From: Alphaproteobacteria bacterium
GTDB lineage: Bacteria > Pseudomonadota > Alphaproteobacteria > DSM-16000 > Inquilinaceae
DNA: 64,000 bases
Assembly (NCBI GenBank): GCA_028281925.1
Contig: JANQIX010000026.1
Location: 1-64,000, forward strand
Direction: 5' to 3'
The notes beneath the pieces were generated by a model. It was given only the letters and a program-made list of their open reading frames with translations. It was not told the origin of the DNA and ran no database searches. The position numbers were made by a program, and so were the translations under genes. This document shows, one piece after another, positions 61,854 to 64,000 of the stretch (positions are counted from its first letter, which is position 1; each line of letters opens with the position of its first letter).

Positions 61854-62552
61854 TCAGGTCACCAGGAAATAGACGCCGCCGAGCACGATCACCGCGCCGA
61901 GCCCGCGGGTCAGTCGACCGCCGAGCGGCCTGTTCAGCCCCAGCCCGACGCCGATGCCGACCACGTGGATCATGCCGGTCGCGACCACGAAGCCGATCGC
62001 GTAGTCCGCGGGATCGGCGGCGCGGGGCAGTTCCGTGCCATGCGCGTGGCCATGGAACACGGCAAAGATGCCGATCAGCAGCAGCGCGACCCATTCCGGC
62101 GCATGCCAGGCAAGCGCGATCGCCACCCCGAGTGCCACGACCGACAGCGCGATGCCGGTCTCGACGCCGGGGATCGGGATGCCCAGGATGCCGAGGAGGC
62201 CGCCGCCGACCATGATCAGCGGAAAGGCGACCGGCAGTGTCCACACCTGTCGCCCGCCCATCTGGGCGCCCCACAGGCCGACCGCGAACATCGCGAGGAA
62301 ATGATCGGGTCCGGTCAGCGGGTGCGCGAAACCGGTGCGAAAGCCGCTGGTGCTTCCCTGTACGACGTGCGCCTCGGCGATGTGCGGCACCAGCCAGAGC
62401 ACGACAGCCGTGCCCACGGCCAGCAGGGCGGACACCGCGATCCGCCTGTCCGGACAGCCGAGCCACAGGGATCGGCTGCACGATGCGCGGCCGGCGGCGC
62501 CGTCCGTCCGGCGCGTCGCAACCCCCGGGCCGGCGCGGCGCGGGCCGATCAT
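61854..62552 (-). CDS. HupE/UreJ-family protein, possible nickel/cobalt permease
   Basis: A 232-residue membrane protein. After a hydrophobic leader ending in AEAHV the conserved HupE core HPLTGPDHFLAMFAVGLWGAQ appears, then FAVFHGHAHGTELP with clustered histidines and GMIHVVGIGVGLGLNRP. These His/Asp motifs bind divalent metal in the family. The ATG at 62552 has GGAGG 4 bases upstream; the open frame continues back to 62810 without support. No hydrogenase or urease gene is nearby, so the metal could be nickel or cobalt for enzymes encoded elsewhere. Confidence 0.8.
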   Translation of the reverse strand: MIGPRRAGPGVATRRTDGAAGRASCSRSLWLGCPDRRIAVSALLAVGTAVVLWLVPHIAEAHVVQGSTSGFRTGFAHPLTGPDHFLAMFAVGLWGAQMGGRQVWTLPVAFPLIMVGGGLLGILGIPIPGVETGIALSVVALGVAIALAWHAPEWVALLLIGIFAVFHGHAHGTELPRAADPADYAIGFVVATGMIHVVGIGVGLGLNRPLGGRLTRGLGAVIVLGGVYFLVT

Positions 62553-62633
62553 GGAACCTCCAGGGCATGTCGACATGGTACGACCTTCGATCTTCGGCGG
62601 CCGGTCATCTTGCATGTTCCACCGGGCCGGTCC

Positions 62634-62779
62634 AGCGCGCCGGCCTCGCCGCGCAAGGCAACTGGCCCCACGTCCCGGAGCTACTGGCCGCCACGCCGCC
62701 GCGCCGGCTGCCCCCCGAACCCTTTGCATGGATCGGCGCCAACGCGACCATGCGTTGGCGGGCGGGGCGCGAGCAGTGA
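62634..62779 (+). pseudogene. 3-prime fragment of an FAD oxidoreductase gene
   Basis: The translation GLAAQGNWPHVPELLAATPP, then RRLPPEPFAWIGANATMRWR and AGREQ, matches the last 45 residues of the FAD enzyme at 54468-55802 with few changes. Sequence upstream of 62634 shows no further similarity, so the FAD domain is absent. It runs divergently from hupE and has no start or ribosome site. Confidence 0.85.
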
Positions 62780-62933
62780 GCTGACGACGTCGGTCGAACT
62801 GGCGGCACATCGGGCTTTGGGGAAACCGGCGGCCGCGCTACCCTTTACTTCCTAAGCACTCGGAGGGCGGCCAACGACCTCCTTCACTAGGCGAATGCGA
62901 CCCATCGCCTGGAATACGAGGGGAGACATTGCC

Positions 62934-63494
62934 ATGACGTTTGAAAGCCTCGATCTCGGTGACTTCAGTCAGGCCAACCTTGACCAGAAAGGCGATATGC
63001 TCGCCCAGTACCTCGACGAATTGATTGCAATTACTCTCAATCGGCCAGGCAAAGGCTATCACAATCACACAAAACGGGTCATGCTTCTGAATAACCGATA
63101 TAAGACATTTATGCAGCACATTTCAGATAGACAGAAACGTGTAGAGAAAATGCGGCGCGGCGCGATGTTGCTTGAGCTTTTGCATAAACGAGGCAGCCAG
63201 GCAAACAAGAACAAGCATCTTGTTAAACTCAAGCAGACGCACGCATGGATCGAAATGATGGATCCCACGAGCGTCGACGCAGAGATGGTCAGTGGCGCCG
63301 TCTCCGCCGCCGAGGCAAGAGAAGAGTTTACGATCGAAGAGGAAGTAACAAGGTTTGTGACGGCCGTACAAGAAGCGCTCGACCAGGTGATGATCGACGT
63401 CAATAATCTGAGCTATGAGCTCGGGATCGACAAGAAGACTCTGGATGAGTGGGTTAAAGACCCTGAGATCCAGAATAGCCCCTACAAGAATTAG
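62934..63494 (+). CDS. Hypothetical alpha-helical protein
   Basis: A 186-residue, hydrophilic, strongly charged protein (MTFESLDLGDFSQANLDQKG...). The middle, KRVMLLNNRYKTFMQHISDR to RGAMLLELLHKRGSQANKNK, looks helical and basic; the C-terminal half is acidic and helical (AREEFTIEEEVTRFVTAVQE). No family was recognised. The ATG at 62934 has GGGGAGA 7 bases upstream. Base composition is more AT-rich than its neighbours, suggesting a recent arrival. Confidence 0.65.
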   Translation: MTFESLDLGDFSQANLDQKGDMLAQYLDELIAITLNRPGKGYHNHTKRVMLLNNRYKTFMQHISDRQKRVEKMRRGAMLLELLHKRGSQANKNKHLVKLKQTHAWIEMMDPTSVDAEMVSGAVSAAEAREEFTIEEEVTRFVTAVQEALDQVMIDVNNLSYELGIDKKTLDEWVKDPEIQNSPYKN

Positions 63495-63574
63495 GATAGA
63501 CCTGGCAGAGCCGTCGCGCGGCGGCTCCGCCCCGCTTCTTCGATGCATAGCCGCGCGGTCCAAGACGTCCGCTG

Positions 63575-64000
63575 TCAGTACTCCTGGTTGAGCTCATCGA
63601 CCGCCGGGATCTCGCGTTCGCGTCGGGCGATGTAGGCGCGCAGTTCCTCATCCTTGGCCGGGTCGAGCGCCGGCTCCTCGTACTCCGACAGCAGCTGACG
63701 GGCGCGTTCCAGCGCGCGTTGGACCGTGTCTTTCGATCCGTCGGCCACCCACTGCTCGATCGCGCTGTCGTCGAACAGCTTGGGCATGAAGAAGGCGCGC
63801 TCGAAATTGGCCTGCGTGTGGGGGTGGCCCAAATAGTGGCCGCCGGGGCCGATATCGCGCACGGCCGCAACCGCTTCGTCGAAATCGTCCCAGCGGATGC
63901 CTTCGGCCATGCGATAGCCCATCTCGCACTGCTCGGCATCGACCATGAACTTGGCGACGGAGCAGTGCATGCCGGCTTCGTTCCAGCCCGCCGAATGCCA
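63575..64000 (-). CDS. Trimethylamine methyltransferase (MttB) family protein, C-terminal part
   Basis: The frame runs off the window end, so the start is unseen. The C-terminal 140 residues contain HSAGWNEAGMHCSVAKFMVD, RDIGPGGHYLGHPHTQANF and ERAFFMPKLFDD, then ADGSKDTVQRALERARQLL, a pattern shared by MttB-superfamily corrinoid-dependent methyltransferases, most of which in alphaproteobacteria are non-pyrrolysine enzymes acting on quaternary amines such as betaines. Whether a pyrrolysine codon exists cannot be seen here. Confidence 0.85.
   Translation of the reverse strand, partial: WHSAGWNEAGMHCSVAKFMVDAEQCEMGYRMAEGIRWDDFDEAVAAVRDIGPGGHYLGHPHTQANFERAFFMPKLFDDSAIEQWVADGSKDTVQRALERARQLLSEYEEPALDPAKDEELRAYIARREREIPAVDELNQEY

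Noticed and set aside
63065-63563. Minus-strand frames opposite the 186-residue hypothetical gene
   Set aside because: The plus-strand gene has a good ribosome site and ordinary protein composition; the antisense frames are Cys/Ser/Leu-rich without features.

Overview
The window is GC-rich DNA from an alphaproteobacterial diazotroph, most probably of the Rhodospirillales type (inference). The support is a complete Mo-nitrogenase core in alphaproteobacterial order (nifHDKENX, DUF269 gene, fdxB, nifQ), a NifA with the cysteine-rich linker of oxygen-sensitive alphaproteobacterial NifA, a draT-draG pair, fixABCX, and several TRAP transporters. No rRNA or tRNA gene was recognised.

Layout. 1-6.5 kb is accessory: the end of a beta-helix protein, an IS5 fragment, a DNA-methylase remnant, a TPP riboswitch controlling a sodium/solute symporter through a short coupled leader ORF, an SDR pseudogene, three small coupled ORFs and a Tat-exported cyclase. 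7.1-33.1 kb is the nitrogen-fixation region, almost all on the minus strand: an iscA-like gene, nifW and fixABCX; an AT-richer patch with a membrane protein, a truncated IS3 element and small exported proteins; nifQ to nifH; draTG, a parDE toxin-antitoxin pair and small genes on the plus strand; then nifT, nifZ, fdxN, nifB and nifA. Sigma-54 promoters of the form TGGCAY-N5-TTGC precede iscA-nifW-fix, nifH, nifB and nifA. Paired NifA upstream sites (TGT-N10-ACA) precede nifH and nifB.

33.5-55.8 kb is catabolic and transport DNA. It holds a YceI protein, an unknown exported protein, a LacI-controlled DctPQM TRAP operon with lactonase and OsmC genes, SDR and HisD-like dehydrogenases, a TAXI-TRAP system divergent from a second LacI regulator with an HpcH-type aldolase, and a GntR-flanked set (orphan substrate-binding protein, DapA-like enzyme, aldehyde dehydrogenase, FAD oxidoreductase) with two matching operator-like sites.

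55.8-64 kb is again accessory: dispersed repeats, a DUF4062/STAND-ATPase/HEAT protein that is a candidate antiphage sensor, an intact IS1182-type element with a 4-bp target duplication, a HupE/UreJ operon, a hypothetical gene, and the end of an MttB-family methyltransferase.

How it works together: NifA with sigma-54 would switch on nifB, nifHDKENX and iscA-nifW-fix. FixABCX, FdxB and FdxN are candidate electron carriers. NifB, E, N, X, Q make or carry FeMo-co precursors. DraT and DraG would switch NifH off and on by ADP-ribosylation. nifU, nifS and nifV are absent here and must lie elsewhere or be replaced. A recurring oddity is degraded partial copies of genes that are intact in the same window: a nifQ piece fused to the IS3 element, a nifT piece, and the 3-prime end of the FAD oxidoreductase gene. 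All calls come from reading the sequence; no database search was run.
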